A stretch of 64,000 nucleotides of DNA from Corynebacterium marinum DSM 44953 (GTDB taxonomy: Bacteria > Actinomycetota > Actinomycetes > Mycobacteriales > Mycobacteriaceae), in NCBI RefSeq assembly GCF_000835165.1, contig NZ_CP007790.1:868001-932000 (forward strand). The letters are read 5' to 3'. Each line of letters starts with the position of its first letter. The first letter of the stretch is position 1. The translations under genes were made by a program, and so were the position numbers. Below the pieces are notes generated by a model that searched no databases, had not been told where the DNA came from, and saw only the letters and a program-made list of their open reading frames with translations. Shown here in pieces: positions 45,775 to 54,808 of the stretch.

Positions 45775-46869
45775 ATGACTCCGCTTGACCTGACCTCCGA
45801 CCCGGTGTCGCTGACTGCCGCTCTGGTCGACGTCCCCAGCCCCTCGCACGAGGAGAAGAACCTGGCAGATCTCATCGAGGCGGCCCTACGGACCGTCCCC
45901 GGGATCCCCGACTCGCAGATCATCCGCCGGGGCAACACCGTCGCGGCCGCCACCCGCCGGGGCCTGGGGAGAAGGGTGATTCTGGCGGGCCACCTGGACA
46001 CGGTGCCGGTCGCCGGCAACGTGCCGCACCGGCTGGCGGACGGGATCATGCACGGTTGCGGCACCGTCGACATGAAGTCCGGACTGGCGGCGTACCTGCA
46101 CCTGTTCGCCACCCTGGCCACGGACCCCGCACTGGCCTTCGACCTCACCGTCATCGCCTACGAATGCGAGGAGGTGGAGAGCCGGTTCAACGGTCTCGGC
46201 CACCTGGCGGCCAGCGACCCGGAGTGGCTGGCCGGGGATCTGGCGCTGCTGGGGGAGCCCACCGGTGGGGCTGTTGAAGCCGGGTGCCAGGGCACGCTCC
46301 GTGTGCGGGTCACCGCACACGGCGCCCGGGCGCATTCGGCGCGCAGCTGGCTGGGGGACAACGCGGCGCACAAGCTCGCCCCGGTGGTCTCCCGTGTCGC
46401 CGGCTACCGGGCCCGCACCATCGACATCGACGGCTGCGTCTACCGGGAGGGGCTCAATGTGGTGCGGCTCGAGTCTTTCGTCGCCAACAACACCATCCCC
46501 GACGAGGCTTACGCGATGGTCAACTACCGTTTCGCGCCCGACCGTTCGGAGGAGGAGGCGTTCGCCCACGTCGTGGAGTTCCTGGCGTTGGGGGAGGATT
46601 TCACCCTGACGCTGGAGGACTCTTCCCCCGGGGCGCTTCCCGGTCTGAATCAGCCGGCGGCCGTCCCGCTCATCGCGGCGGTGGGCGAGGTCCGGGCCAA
46701 GCTGGGCTGGACCGACGTCGCGCGTTTCACTCCGCTGGGTGTGCCGGCGGTGAACTTCGGCCCCGGCGACCCGGTGTTCGCGCACCGGATGGACGAGCAG
46801 GTGCCGGTGGCCCAGATCACCCAGGTCGCGGCGCAGCTGCGCACATTCCTGACCACACGCCCCGCCTGA
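45775..46869 (+). CDS. dapE: Succinyl-diaminopimelate desuccinylase DapE
   Basis: 364 residues, M20 metallopeptidase fold. Zinc ligands appear as [12 protein letters not shown] (His, Asp), [10 protein letters not shown] (Asp) and [11 protein letters not shown] (Glu-Glu); [15 protein letters not shown] is the dimerisation-domain entry and AHRMDEQVP the last His. It releases succinate from N-succinyl-LL-DAP. The start is ATG with TATCCT 7 nt upstream and no SD, so leaderless. It is divergent from the dapD-type operon. LOG and folP2-type genes follow as in related genomes. Confidence 0.94.
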   Translation: MTPLDLTSDPVSLTAALVDVPSPSHEEKNLADLIEAALRTVPGIPDSQIIRRGNTVAAATRRGLGRRVILAGHLDTVPVAGNVPHRLADGIMHGCGTVDMKSGLAAYLHLFATLATDPALAFDLTVIAYECEEVESRFNGLGHLAASDPEWLAGDLALLGEPTGGAVEAGCQGTLRVRVTAHGARAHSARSWLGDNAAHKLAPVVSRVAGYRARTIDIDGCVYREGLNVVRLESFVANNTIPDEAYAMVNYRFAPDRSEEEAFAHVVEFLALGEDFTLTLEDSSPGALPGLNQPAAVPLIAAVGEVRAKLGWTDVARFTPLGVPAVNFGPGDPVFAHRMDEQVPVAQITQVAAQLRTFLTTRPA

Positions 46870-46908
46870 CACGGCGGGCACATCTGCGAACGGATAAGTT
46901 CTTTCACT

Positions 46909-47751
46909 ATGGCACCGAACATCACTCCCGATCCCGATAAGGCGCGCATGCTGCGTGGCCCCATTCTGCTGCGCACCGAGGGCGATAAAGAGAGCACCTA
47001 CGACCGGAGGCTGCTGGAACTGGGGGCCGACCACGACTGGATGCACGCCGACCCGTGGCGGATCCTGCGCATCCAGGGCGAGTTTGTCGCCGGTTTCGAT
47101 GCGTTGGCGTCCATGCCCAAGGCGGTCACCGTCTTCGGCTCGGCGCGCATCCAGGAGGGGCACCCCTGGTACGAGCAGGGCTGCGACCTGGGCAAGGCGC
47201 TCGCCGACGCCGACTACGCCGTCATCACCGGCGGCGGACCGGGCCTCATGGAGGCCCCGAACCGGGGTGCGCACGGGGCGGACGGGCTGTCGGTGGGGCT
47301 GGGCATCGAGCTTCCCCACGAGCAGGCCCTCAACGCCTGGGTCGATCTTGGCCTGAACTTCCGTTACTTCTTCGCGCGTAAGACGATGTTCCTCAAGTAC
47401 TCGCAGGCGTTCGTGTGTCTGCCGGGCGGTTTCGGCACCCTCGACGAGCTTTTCGAGGTCCTGTGCATGGTCCAGACCAAGAAGGTGACCAACTACCCGA
47501 TCGTGCTCATCGGGACCGAGTTCTGGGGCGGCCTGGTGGACTGGATCAAGGAACGGCTGGTGACGGACGGGATGATCTCCCCGGAGGATCTGGACCTCTT
47601 CCTGGTCACGGACTCGGTGGACGAGGCCGTGGCGCACATCGTGGAGGCCCACCGGGTGCTCACCGACGGCCGCCTCATCGGTTCCCCCGACGACGAGTTC
47701 ACCCCGGTCCACGAGGTCCTCGAAACGGCGCACCATCACCACCAGATTTAG
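46909..47751 (+). CDS. LOG-family protein (TIGR00730, nucleotide phosphoribohydrolase-like)
   Basis: 280 residues. The signature GGGPGLMEAPNRGA (about residue 105) and PGGFGTLDELFEVL (about residue 173) identify the LOG fold, formerly annotated lysine decarboxylase. Members cleave nucleoside 5'-monophosphates such as cytokinin ribotides; the mycobacterial version at the same locus makes cytokinins. An N-terminal 50-residue extension (PDPDKARMLRGPILLR) and a poly-His C-terminus (HHHH) are noteworthy. TAAGTT lies 8 nt before the ATG. folP2-type gene follows by 4 nt. Confidence 0.88.
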   Translation: MAPNITPDPDKARMLRGPILLRTEGDKESTYDRRLLELGADHDWMHADPWRILRIQGEFVAGFDALASMPKAVTVFGSARIQEGHPWYEQGCDLGKALADADYAVITGGGPGLMEAPNRGAHGADGLSVGLGIELPHEQALNAWVDLGLNFRYFFARKTMFLKYSQAFVCLPGGFGTLDELFEVLCMVQTKKVTNYPIVLIGTEFWGGLVDWIKERLVTDGMISPEDLDLFLVTDSVDEAVAHIVEAHRVLTDGRLIGSPDDEFTPVHEVLETAHHHHQI

Positions 47752-47755
47752 CGCC

Positions 47756-48595
47756 TTGGACAGTCATGCTCTGCCGGTGGTGATGGCGATCGTCAACCGC
47801 ACCCCCGATTCTTTCTACGACCGGGGCGCCACCTTCACCGACGAGGCTGCGCTTCGCCGCTGCGACGAGGTTGTCGCGGCGGGCGCTGCCATCGTCGACA
47901 TCGGCGGCGTGAAGGCGGGCCCCGGTTCGCTTGTCGACGCCGCCGAGGAGATCAACCGCGTCGTCCCCCTCATTGCGGCCGTCGCGGCGCGCCACCCGGG
48001 CGTGCTCATCTCCGTGGACACCTGGCGCGCGGAGGTCGCCGAGGAGGCGATCCGGGCCGGTGCCGGCCTGATCAACGACACCTGGGCGGGTCACGACCCG
48101 GAGCTCGCGGAGGTCGCGGGCCACCACCGCGTCGGTTACGTGTGTTCGCACACCGGGGGATCAGAGCCCCGCACCAGGCCGCACAGGGTGCATTTCGACG
48201 ACGTCGTCGCCGACGTCATCGCCGAGACCACCCGGTTGGCGGAACGCGCCGTCGCCGCCGGGGTGCCGGAGGGGCGGATCTTCATCGACCCGACCCACGA
48301 CTTCGGCAAGAACACCTTCCACGGACTCGAGCTCCTGCGCCGCGTCGATGAACTCGTGGCGACCGGGTGGCCGGTGCTCATGGCGCTGTCCAACAAGGAT
48401 TTCGTGGGTGAGACGGTCAATCGCGACGTGGGCGGCCGGGTCGCGGGCACCCTCGCCGCGACCGCATGGGCCGCCGCCCGCGGCGTTTCCGCGTTCCGCG
48501 CCCACGAGGTCGCCGAGACGGTCGACGTCATCCGCATGACGGCGGCGATCGCGGGCACGGCGCCGCCGCTCAACACCATCCGGGGGCTGGCGTGA
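47756..48595 (+). CDS. folP2: FolP2-type dihydropteroate synthase-like protein
   Basis: 279 residues from TTG, 4 nt after the LOG stop. The DHPS fold is recognisable: MAIVNRTPDSFYDRG (family MGIVNVTPDSFSDGG), IDPTHDFGKNTFHGLELLRR and GVSAFRAHEVAETVDVIRM. However, the loop that binds sulfonamide/pABA phosphate, normally DVGGESTRPG, reads DIGGVKAGPGS. At the same locus in mycobacteria the second DHPS (FolP2) has been reported inactive in folate synthesis, so the true role is uncertain. It overlaps gpgS by GTGA and probably shares its transcript. Confidence 0.8.
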   Translation: MDSHALPVVMAIVNRTPDSFYDRGATFTDEAALRRCDEVVAAGAAIVDIGGVKAGPGSLVDAAEEINRVVPLIAAVAARHPGVLISVDTWRAEVAEEAIRAGAGLINDTWAGHDPELAEVAGHHRVGYVCSHTGGSEPRTRPHRVHFDDVVADVIAETTRLAERAVAAGVPEGRIFIDPTHDFGKNTFHGLELLRRVDELVATGWPVLMALSNKDFVGETVNRDVGGRVAGTLAATAWAAARGVSAFRAHEVAETVDVIRMTAAIAGTAPPLNTIRGLA

Positions 48596-49329
48596 AGGTG
48601 TCGGTGGTCATCCCCGCCCTCAACGAGGAGGCCACCGTCGCCGGCGTCGTGCGGGCCGTCCTGGGCGACGGGCCCGACGAGGTCCTGGTCATTGACGCCG
48701 ACTCGACCGACCGCACCGTCGAGCAGGCCGCGGCCGCGGGGGCCACGGTGCTCAACTGGCGGGAGATCCTGCCGGACATCCCACCGCGCCCGGGCAAGGG
48801 CGAATCTCTGTGGCGGGGTGTGGCCGCGGCCGCGGGCGACGTGGTGGTCTTCATCGACGCCGATCTGCGGCAGCCGGGCAGCGGCATGGTCGGGAAACTG
48901 GCCGCGCCTTTCGCCGACCCGGCGGTCCATCTGGTCAAGGCCGACTACCAGCGCACCATCAACGGCCGGCCGACCGGCGGCGGGCGGGTCACGGAGCTGA
49001 CGGCCAAGCCCCTGCTGCGCGCCCTGTTCCCGGCCCTGGCACACATCAACCAGCCGCTGGCCGGCGAGTACGCCATCCGCCGCGCCACCGCCCTCGAACT
49101 GCCCTTCACCGACGGCTACGGGGTGGAGGCCGGACTGCTTGTCGACGTCGCCGCGCGCCACGGCGCATCCTCCGTCCGCCAGGTCGACCTGGGGGTCCGC
49201 CGTCACCGCAACCGCCCGCTCGAGGAGCTTGGCCACATGGCCGATGTGGTGGCCGCGACGCTGCTGGAGAAGGCGGGTGCGGGTGCGGGCGGCGTCGGGA
49301 AGCGGCCGGCGCTGTCCGGTATCCTCTAG
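48592..49329 (+). CDS. gpgS: Glucosyl-3-phosphoglycerate synthase GpgS
   Basis: 245 residues, GT-A glycosyltransferase (GT81). VSVVIPALNEEATVAGVV at the start, DADSTDRT, the DxD motif in VVFIDADLRQPG, and LAGEYAIRRATAL are characteristic. It joins glucose from a nucleotide sugar to 3-phosphoglycerate, the first step of glucosylglycerate or methylglucose lipopolysaccharide synthesis. It is shorter than mycobacterial GpgS (about 320 residues) and lacks the N-terminal extension. The GTG overlaps the folP2-type stop. Its end contains the -10 TATCCT of the next gene. Confidence 0.9.
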   Translation: MKVSVVIPALNEEATVAGVVRAVLGDGPDEVLVIDADSTDRTVEQAAAAGATVLNWREILPDIPPRPGKGESLWRGVAAAAGDVVVFIDADLRQPGSGMVGKLAAPFADPAVHLVKADYQRTINGRPTGGGRVTELTAKPLLRALFPALAHINQPLAGEYAIRRATALELPFTDGYGVEAGLLVDVAARHGASSVRQVDLGVRRHRNRPLEELGHMADVVAATLLEKAGAGAGGVGKRPALSGIL

Positions 49330-49331
49330 CC

Positions 49332-49625
49332 ATGTTCTCCTGGGTGCTGCTCATCATCGTCTTGGCCGCTTTCGTCGTGCTCGGCGTCTGGTTCTGGGGC
49401 AGCGTCTTCGGCCGCGGCGAGGTGCTGCCCCCGCTCGACCCCGACGAGACCCGCCGGCTCAACCAGGAGGCCGTCGGGGCGGGGGATCTTGACTCGGTGC
49501 AGTTCGAACTCGTGTACCGCGGCTACCGCCCGGAACAGGTCGACGACGTCATCGGGCGCCTGTCGGAGCAGCTGAAAGAGGCGGAGGTAACCATCGCCCG
49601 CCTCTCTTCTCCGAAAAGTGACTAA
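49332..49625 (+). CDS. Small DivIVA-domain membrane protein (Rv1209-like)
   Basis: 97 residues. One N-terminal membrane helix (FSWVLLIIVLAAFVVLGVWFWG), then a loop (RGEVLPPLDPDETRRLNQE) and a DivI1A-type motif VQFELVYRGYRPEQVDDVIGRL ending in a short coiled coil. This motif anchors DivIVA-like proteins to cell poles. Same location as Rv1209 in mycobacteria. ATG has TATCCT 6 nt upstream, located inside the gpgS 3' end; leaderless. Confidence 0.82.
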   Translation: MFSWVLLIIVLAAFVVLGVWFWGSVFGRGEVLPPLDPDETRRLNQEAVGAGDLDSVQFELVYRGYRPEQVDDVIGRLSEQLKEAEVTIARLSSPKSD

Positions 49626-49668
49626 ACTGGTCAGGGTAAACCATCCGAGAAGAAGGAGCCAACTCAAT

Positions 49669-49836
49669 ATGGCAGCAATGAAGCCGCGTACCGGTAACGG
49701 TCCCATGGAAGCGGTTGAGGAAAGCCGGAAGATCGTGATGCGTATCCCGTCCGACGGCGGCGGCCGTCTGGTTGTGGAGATGAGCAAGGAAGAGGCCGCC
49801 GAACTCGGCGCCCTGCTCACTGCCGCGGCCGAATAG
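49669..49836 (+). CDS. DUF3117 protein (Rv1211-like)
   Basis: 55 residues, a complete DUF3117 protein: MAAMKPRTGNGPMEAVEESR, then KIVMRIPSDGGGRLVVEMS and a C-terminal helix ELGALLTAAAE. AGAAGGAG, 8-9 nt before the ATG, is a strong SD. A longer upstream frame is not needed. The family is conserved and small in actinobacteria; its function is unknown. Confidence 0.9.
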   Translation: MAAMKPRTGNGPMEAVEESRKIVMRIPSDGGGRLVVEMSKEEAAELGALLTAAAE

Positions 49837-49868
49837 GCTCACCAATCTGTGGGGGTATGCTCTACGGC

Positions 49869-50735
49869 ATGCTCTCCGACATCATCGACGTGCTCGCTGA
49901 TCCCGCCGACGGCACTGCGCTGTCCGGCGTGGACGACTTCACCCGGCTGGTCTCCGAGTCGGGCCATTCCTTCGACGTGGCCCGGCAGGGGTTCGTGACC
50001 CTCGCCCCCGGCGCGGGTCTACGCCACCGGGGCGACAGCATGGAGATGGTGCGCGCCCGCGAGACATTTCTGTCTCGCGGGCATTTTGCCCCCTTCGTCG
50101 AGGCGGTGACCTCCGGCGTGCACGACGCACTCGACGACGCCGCGGTGCCCGACACCGCCCGCCCCGTCATCGCCGATATCGGTGCCGGCACGGGCTACTA
50201 CCTCTCCCACACGCTCGACGACGTGGAGGGTTCCCGCGGCGTCGGCCTGGACATCTCCGTCCACGCGGCCCGCCAGCTGACGCGTTGCCACAAGCGGGTG
50301 GGTTCCGTCGTGGCCGACGTGTGGGCGGGGCTTCCCATGCGGGACCGTTCCATCGACGTGGTCACCGTCGTCTTCGCCCCCCGCAACGCCGCCGAGTTCG
50401 CGCGCGTGCTCAAAGAGGACGGGCAGGTGGTGTTCCTCACCGCCGACCGCGGCCACCTGGCTGAACTGCGTGAACCGCTGGGGATCCTCGACGTGGAGGA
50501 CGGCAAGATCGAGCGGCTCGTCGAGCAGGCCCGGGGACACCTCACCCCGGTGACCGAACCTGAGCTGATCGAGTTCCCCATGGTCCTGGACCGCGAGTCG
50601 ATCGCCGCGCAGATCGGCATGAGCCCCTCCGCGCGCCATATCGGGCCCGGGGAACTGGACAGGCGTATTCAGGCCCTGCCGGAGACGATGACCGTCACCG
50701 CCCGGGCCCACCTCCTGCGGATGGGCCGGGCCTGA
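49869..50735 (+). CDS. RlmA-like rRNA (guanine-N1) methyltransferase without zinc site
   Basis: 288 residues from the second ATG, chosen because TATGCT (49856-49861) is 7 nt upstream, a typical leaderless layout. ESGHSFDVARQGFVTL matches the RlmA N-terminal domain and PVIADIGAGTGYYLS is the SAM motif, with DVVTVVFAPRNAAEFARVL following. RlmA methylates G745/748 of 23S rRNA. Its usual N-terminal CPxC...C zinc finger is absent here: no cysteine occurs before residue 130. Activity or target may thus differ. It is the last gene of the plus-strand run before the convergent GH32-like gene. Confidence 0.8.
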   Translation: MLSDIIDVLADPADGTALSGVDDFTRLVSESGHSFDVARQGFVTLAPGAGLRHRGDSMEMVRARETFLSRGHFAPFVEAVTSGVHDALDDAAVPDTARPVIADIGAGTGYYLSHTLDDVEGSRGVGLDISVHAARQLTRCHKRVGSVVADVWAGLPMRDRSIDVVTVVFAPRNAAEFARVLKEDGQVVFLTADRGHLAELREPLGILDVEDGKIERLVEQARGHLTPVTEPELIEFPMVLDRESIAAQIGMSPSARHIGPGELDRRIQALPETMTVTARAHLLRMGRA

Positions 50736-50738
50736 CAG

Positions 50739-52184
50739 CTACCGGTCGTACTCCGGTAGGTTTCCTGAGGTGACGGGGCTGCGTTCCCAATGGCGTTCCA
50801 ACACCGCGCCGCCGGAGACCTCCACGCGGATGGCGGAGCAGCCGCCGTCGATATAGACGCGGCTGGCCATCGTGACGGCGCCGCCGTTGGCGAAGACCTC
50901 CACCGTGGAACCGTCGACGAAGATCGACAGGGAGCCGGTGACGTCCCCCTCGAGCTCGGCCCGCGCCACCTGATCACCGGAGTGGTGGGGGTTGACCGAC
51001 CGGTCGAGGAGGAGCTGTCTGCCGGAGTGGACGACGGTGGCGGCGGGTTCACCGGCGGCGTCGAGAAGCGTCGCCGTCAGACTGCCGCCCGGGGGGATCT
51101 CACACAGGCCGGTCCATGAGCGGGCGTCTGCGGTGCGGCTGATCGCGTCGGGCAGCCCGGCGGGCGGGGTCTGGAAGAGCCGCCCGCCCTGGAGGGTGAC
51201 CACCCGGGGCAGCGAGAGGGCGTTGGCCCAGCCCCCGGACGCCAGGGAGGGGTGGCGGGCCGGATCGTCCCGGCGGCCGACGCCGTTGAGCAGCCCGAAG
51301 ATGACGGAGCGCTGGTAACGCTCCTCCTCGGGGACCGTGCCCGCCGTGACGTTGGTGTTGCGGGGGCGGGTGAAGTCGTGCCCGTGGTCGATCCGGGTGA
51401 AGGGGGTCACCACGTCGAAGGTCGCCCCGCGCAGCGTGCCCACCAGGTAACCGGAGATGTCGATCCCACCGGACTCCAGGGTGATCAGCAGGATGTCGTA
51501 GATGTTGCCGTCGATTTCATCGCGGAGCCGGAAGATGCGCGGTCCGACGGCGATGGAGGCGGCGTCGAAGCCGGGGTCCCCCTCGAAGCCCAGGGATCCG
51601 ACGAAGTCCCAGGAACGGCCGTCGGGGCTGCCCAGGACGACCGGTGCGGGCGCGTCGCCGCTGCCGGTGACGGCGAGCATGAGCCAGCCGTCGTGGCCGG
51701 CGTGGCGGTCGTCGTTGGATTCCCAACCGGGGACGACGCAGGGGGAACGGAAGCGGGCGTAGCCGTCGCGGTCGCCGACCACGTCGCCGATCCGCTGGAC
51801 ACGGGTGTCCACGGCGAATTCGTCGTCGGAGACCGGGCACGCCCCGTCCAGGTCGGCCATGTGCGCGACCTGGATCGAGGTGCCGGCGGCGGTCACCGAG
51901 GTGAAGTAGAGGTCCAGGCCCGTGCCGTTGGGCACCACCGCGCCGGCGCGCAGGGCGGTCTCCCCGCCGACGGGGGCGAGGGCGTCGTCGCAGATCTCCC
52001 AGTCGAAGGGGCCCTCCTCCGAGACGACGTGCGCCCAGCGGGCGGGGGCGTCGGGGGTGGGGCGGTACTGGTGGAAGAGGTGCCAGGTGTCGCCGTCGAG
52101 CAGCACCCCCGCGGGAGCGTCCAGGACCCCCGACTCGGCGGTGACGTGAAGTTCGGGGCGGTAATAGTCCTTGTGTGCGGAAAT
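50739..52184 (-). CDS. GH32-like (beta-fructosidase fold) pseudoenzyme
   Basis: About 481 residues. The five-bladed GH32 domain is visible through HLFHQYRP and FRSPCVVPGWE, plus a C-terminal beta-sandwich (GSLSIFVDGSTVEVFANGGAVTM). The nucleophile motif WMNDPNG aligns with VLDAPAG (Asp to Ala) and RDP aligns with RSP, so catalysis is unlikely. No ATG, GTG or TTG precedes the domain: the first in-frame candidates are ATC (52187) and ATT (52184), behind AGGGG at the end of glgA. It lies 11 nt downstream of glgA, so it is probably in the glycogen operon; the start is uncertain. Confidence 0.7.
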   Translation of the reverse strand: MSAHKDYYRPELHVTAESGVLDAPAGVLLDGDTWHLFHQYRPTPDAPARWAHVVSEEGPFDWEICDDALAPVGGETALRAGAVVPNGTGLDLYFTSVTAAGTSIQVAHMADLDGACPVSDDEFAVDTRVQRIGDVVGDRDGYARFRSPCVVPGWESNDDRHAGHDGWLMLAVTGSGDAPAPVVLGSPDGRSWDFVGSLGFEGDPGFDAASIAVGPRIFRLRDEIDGNIYDILLITLESGGIDISGYLVGTLRGATFDVVTPFTRIDHGHDFTRPRNTNVTAGTVPEEERYQRSVIFGLLNGVGRRDDPARHPSLASGGWANALSLPRVVTLQGGRLFQTPPAGLPDAISRTADARSWTGLCEIPPGGSLTATLLDAAGEPAATVVHSGRQLLLDRSVNPHHSGDQVARAELEGDVTGSLSIFVDGSTVEVFANGGAVTMASRVYIDGGCSAIRVEVSGGAVLERHWERSPVTSGNLPEYDR

Positions 52185-52195
52185 GATGTCGGCCC

Positions 52196-53368
52196 CTAAC
52201 GCAGCGACTGGTAGATGTCGACGGTCTGCTGGGCGATCGCGGCCCAGGAGAAGGCGTCCACGGCGCGCTCCCGGCCGGCCGCGCCGAAGGTCCGGGCCCG
52301 GGCGGCGTCGGAGACCATGGCGTTGACCTGGGCGGCGATGTCGCGCTCGAAGCCCTCGACGTCGTCCTCGTCGTAGTGGACCAGGGTGCCGGTCTCCCCG
52401 TCGACGACGACCTCGGGGATGCCGCCGACGTCGGAGGCGACGACCGCGGTGCCGCAGGCCATGGCCTCGAGGTTGACGATGCCCAGGGGTTCGTAGATCG
52501 ACGGGCACACGAAGGTGTCGGCGGCGGTGAGGATCTCCTGGATCTTGTCGCGGTCCAGCATGTTCTGGACCCAGAAGATGCCGTCGCGCCTCGCCTGCAG
52601 CTCCTCCACGAGGGCGGTGGTGCGGGCGGCGATCTCCGGGGTGTCCGGGGCGCCGGCGCAGAGGACCAGCTGCACGCCCTCGTCGAAGTGGGCGGCCGCC
52701 TTGATCAGGTGCTCCACCCCCTTCTGGCGGGTGATGCGGCCGACGAAGGCCACGATGGGGCGCTGCGGATCGACGCCGAGCTCGGACAGAACCGAATCCT
52801 CGGCTTCGTCGAAGGTGGGGCGGGGCTGCCACAGCTGGGTATCGATGCCGTTGAGGACGACGTGGACCCGGTCGGCGTCGATACGCGGGTAGGCCTCGAG
52901 GATGGAGTCCTTCATGCGGGCGGAGACCGCGATGACGGCGTCGGCGTACTCCATGGCGTTCTTCTCCGACCAGGAGGAGACCTCGTAGCCGCCGCCGAGC
53001 TGCTCGCGCTTCCACGGGCGGTGCGGCTCCAGCGAGTGCGCGGTGGCGACGTGCGGGATCCCGTGCAGGCGGGCGGCGAGGTGCCCACCCAGGCCCGCGT
53101 ACCAGGTGTGGGAGTGGACGACGTCGACGCCGCCGGCGGCCTCCGCCATCCGCAGACCGGTGGACAGAGTCCGGATGGCGGGGTTCGCGTCTGCGAGCGC
53201 CGGGTCGACGCCGTGGACGTGCACCCCCTCCATGTCGCGGGGCGCGCCCATGCAGTGGACGTCCACCTCCGCGATCTCGCGCATGAACCGGGTCAGTTCA
53301 GTGACGTGGACTCCGGCACCCCCGTAGACCTCCGGCGGATATTCTCTGGTCAACATTCCGACTCTCAT
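52196..53368 (-). CDS. glgA: Glycogen synthase / maltose-1-phosphate synthase (GT4 family)
   Basis: 390 residues, GT-B fold. [25 protein letters not shown] opens it; [30 protein letters not shown] and [26 protein letters not shown] (E-x7-E motif) follow. In corynebacteria this gene is called glgA (ADP-glucose glycogen synthase), while the mycobacterial orthologue makes maltose-1-phosphate (GlgM); the sequence does not separate the two. Start chosen at ATG 53368, with TACCCT (53382-53377) 8 nt upstream; a TTG three codons earlier is also possible. Divergent from glgC. Confidence 0.88.
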   Translation of the reverse strand: MRVGMLTREYPPEVYGGAGVHVTELTRFMREIAEVDVHCMGAPRDMEGVHVHGVDPALADANPAIRTLSTGLRMAEAAGGVDVVHSHTWYAGLGGHLAARLHGIPHVATAHSLEPHRPWKREQLGGGYEVSSWSEKNAMEYADAVIAVSARMKDSILEAYPRIDADRVHVVLNGIDTQLWQPRPTFDEAEDSVLSELGVDPQRPIVAFVGRITRQKGVEHLIKAAAHFDEGVQLVLCAGAPDTPEIAARTTALVEELQARRDGIFWVQNMLDRDKIQEILTAADTFVCPSIYEPLGIVNLEAMACGTAVVASDVGGIPEVVVDGETGTLVHYDEDDVEGFERDIAAQVNAMVSDAARARTFGAAGRERAVDAFSWAAIAQQTVDIYQSLR

Positions 53369-53504
53369 AACAGTCAAGGGTAGTCACGGCGCCGGACACC
53401 TGCAGGGGGTATCGGGGGTAGTGGGTGACGCAAGGTCGCATCTTCGGAGGAAGGAAAGTCATCTTCCCCGGCGAAAACGCTCCGGAAGCCCTAGATTGGG
53501 TGAC
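53369..53504. promoter_or_regulatory. Divergent promoter region of glgA and glgC
   Basis: 136 bp between the two starts. The -10 boxes are TACCCT (53382-53377, minus) and TAGATT (53492-53497, plus), each 7-8 nt from the start codon with no SD. A GGTGA/TCGCA pair near 53426 is spaced by seven rather than six bases, so it is a poor GlxR site. Joint control of both genes is probable. Confidence 0.55.
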
Positions 53505-54722
53505 GTGAAGACTCAGCCGAATGTTCTTGCCATTGTTCTCGCCGGCGGCGAGGGAAAACGTCTGTTTCCGCTGACGGAGGACCGGGCCAAGCCCGCAGTC
53601 CCGTTCGGTGGAAGCTACCGCCTCATTGACTTCGTTCTCTCGAACCTGGTCAACGCGGGCTACCTCAAGATTGCGGTGCTGACGCAGTACAAGTCGCACT
53701 CGCTCGACCGCCACATCTCGCAGGCCTGGTCCCTGCACGGGCCTGTCAGCCAGTACATCGCCTCGGTGCCTGCCCAGCAGCGCCGCGGCAAGCGCTGGTT
53801 CACCGGTTCCGCGGACGCCATCGTCCAGTCCCTCAACCTCATCTACGACGAGGAACCGGACTACGTCATCGTCTTCGGCGCGGACCACGTGTACCGCATG
53901 GACCCCTCCCAGATGGTCGATGAGCACATCGCCTCCGGCAAGGCCTGCTCGGTCGCCGGCATCCGCGTCCCGCGCTCCGAGGCCAGCGCCTTCGGCGTCA
54001 TCGAGGCCGACGACGAGGGCAACATCACCGAGTTCCTGGAGAAGCCGGCCGATCCGCCGGGCACCCCGGACGACCCGAACTCCACCTTCGCCTCCATGGG
54101 CAACTACGTGTTCACCACCAGCGCCCTGATCCAGGCGCTGCTGGAGGACGAGAAGAACGAGGACTCCAACCACGACATGGGCGGGGACATCATCCCTTAC
54201 TTCGTCGACCGCGGCGAGGCCCACGTCTACGATTTCTCCGCCAACGAGGTCCCCGGCGCCACGGAGCGCGACAAGGGCTACTGGCGCGACGTCGGCACCA
54301 TCGACGCCTTCTACGAGGCGCACATGGACCTCATCTCCGTCCACCCGGTGTTCAACCTGTACAACCACATGTGGCCGATCCACTCCACCGAGGACCAGAA
54401 CTTCCCGCCCGCGAAGTTCACCCAGGGCGGCATCGCCCAGTCGTCGATGGTGGCCCCGGGTTCGATCGTCTCGGGCGGCACGGTCCGTAACTCGGTGCTC
54501 GCCGGCGACGTGCACATCGCCGAGGGCGCGACCGTCGAAGGCTCGGTGCTCATGCCGGGCGTGCGCGTCGGCCGGGGCGCCGTGGTCCGCCACGCGATCC
54601 TGGACAAGAACGTCTACGTCCGCGAGGGCGAGATCGTCGGCGTCGACCGCGCCCGCGACGAGGCGCGCTTCAAGATCTCGCCCGGCGGCGTGGTCGCCGT
54701 CGGCAAGAACGAAGTGGTCTAG
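53505..54722 (+). CDS. glgC: Glucose-1-phosphate adenylyltransferase GlgC
   Basis: 405 residues from GTG, 7 nt after TAGATT, leaderless. The pyrophosphorylase motif [25 protein letters not shown] is at residues 12-36, [11 protein letters not shown] and [16 protein letters not shown] follow, and the C-terminal third is a left-handed beta-helix ([19 protein letters not shown]). It makes ADP-glucose for glycogen synthesis and is normally allosterically controlled. A longer upstream frame lacks a ribosome site. A perfect 16-bp terminator follows. Confidence 0.95.
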   Translation: MKTQPNVLAIVLAGGEGKRLFPLTEDRAKPAVPFGGSYRLIDFVLSNLVNAGYLKIAVLTQYKSHSLDRHISQAWSLHGPVSQYIASVPAQQRRGKRWFTGSADAIVQSLNLIYDEEPDYVIVFGADHVYRMDPSQMVDEHIASGKACSVAGIRVPRSEASAFGVIEADDEGNITEFLEKPADPPGTPDDPNSTFASMGNYVFTTSALIQALLEDEKNEDSNHDMGGDIIPYFVDRGEAHVYDFSANEVPGATERDKGYWRDVGTIDAFYEAHMDLISVHPVFNLYNHMWPIHSTEDQNFPPAKFTQGGIAQSSMVAPGSIVSGGTVRNSVLAGDVHIAEGATVEGSVLMPGVRVGRGAVVRHAILDKNVYVREGEIVGVDRARDEARFKISPGGVVAVGKNEVV

Positions 54723-54753
54723 CGAGGCGTTTCCAGGCTGCGTCGAGCACGTC

Positions 54754-54791
54754 CCGGAGGCCGGCACCCGATCAGGGGTGCCGGCCTCCGG
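54754..54791. terminator. 16-bp terminator between glgC and the O-methyltransferase
   Basis: CCGGAGGCCGGCACCC (54754-54769) pairs exactly with 54776-54791 around the loop GATCAG. The two flanking genes are convergent, so it can serve both. A short AT-richer segment follows on the plus side. Confidence 0.85.
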
Positions 54792-54808
54792 CGATTCATT
54801 CAGCTCCT

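Noticed and set aside
53426-53443. GlxR site between glgA and glgC
   Set aside because: The half-sites GGTGA and TCGCA have mismatches and are spaced by seven bases, so the match is too weak to report as a feature.
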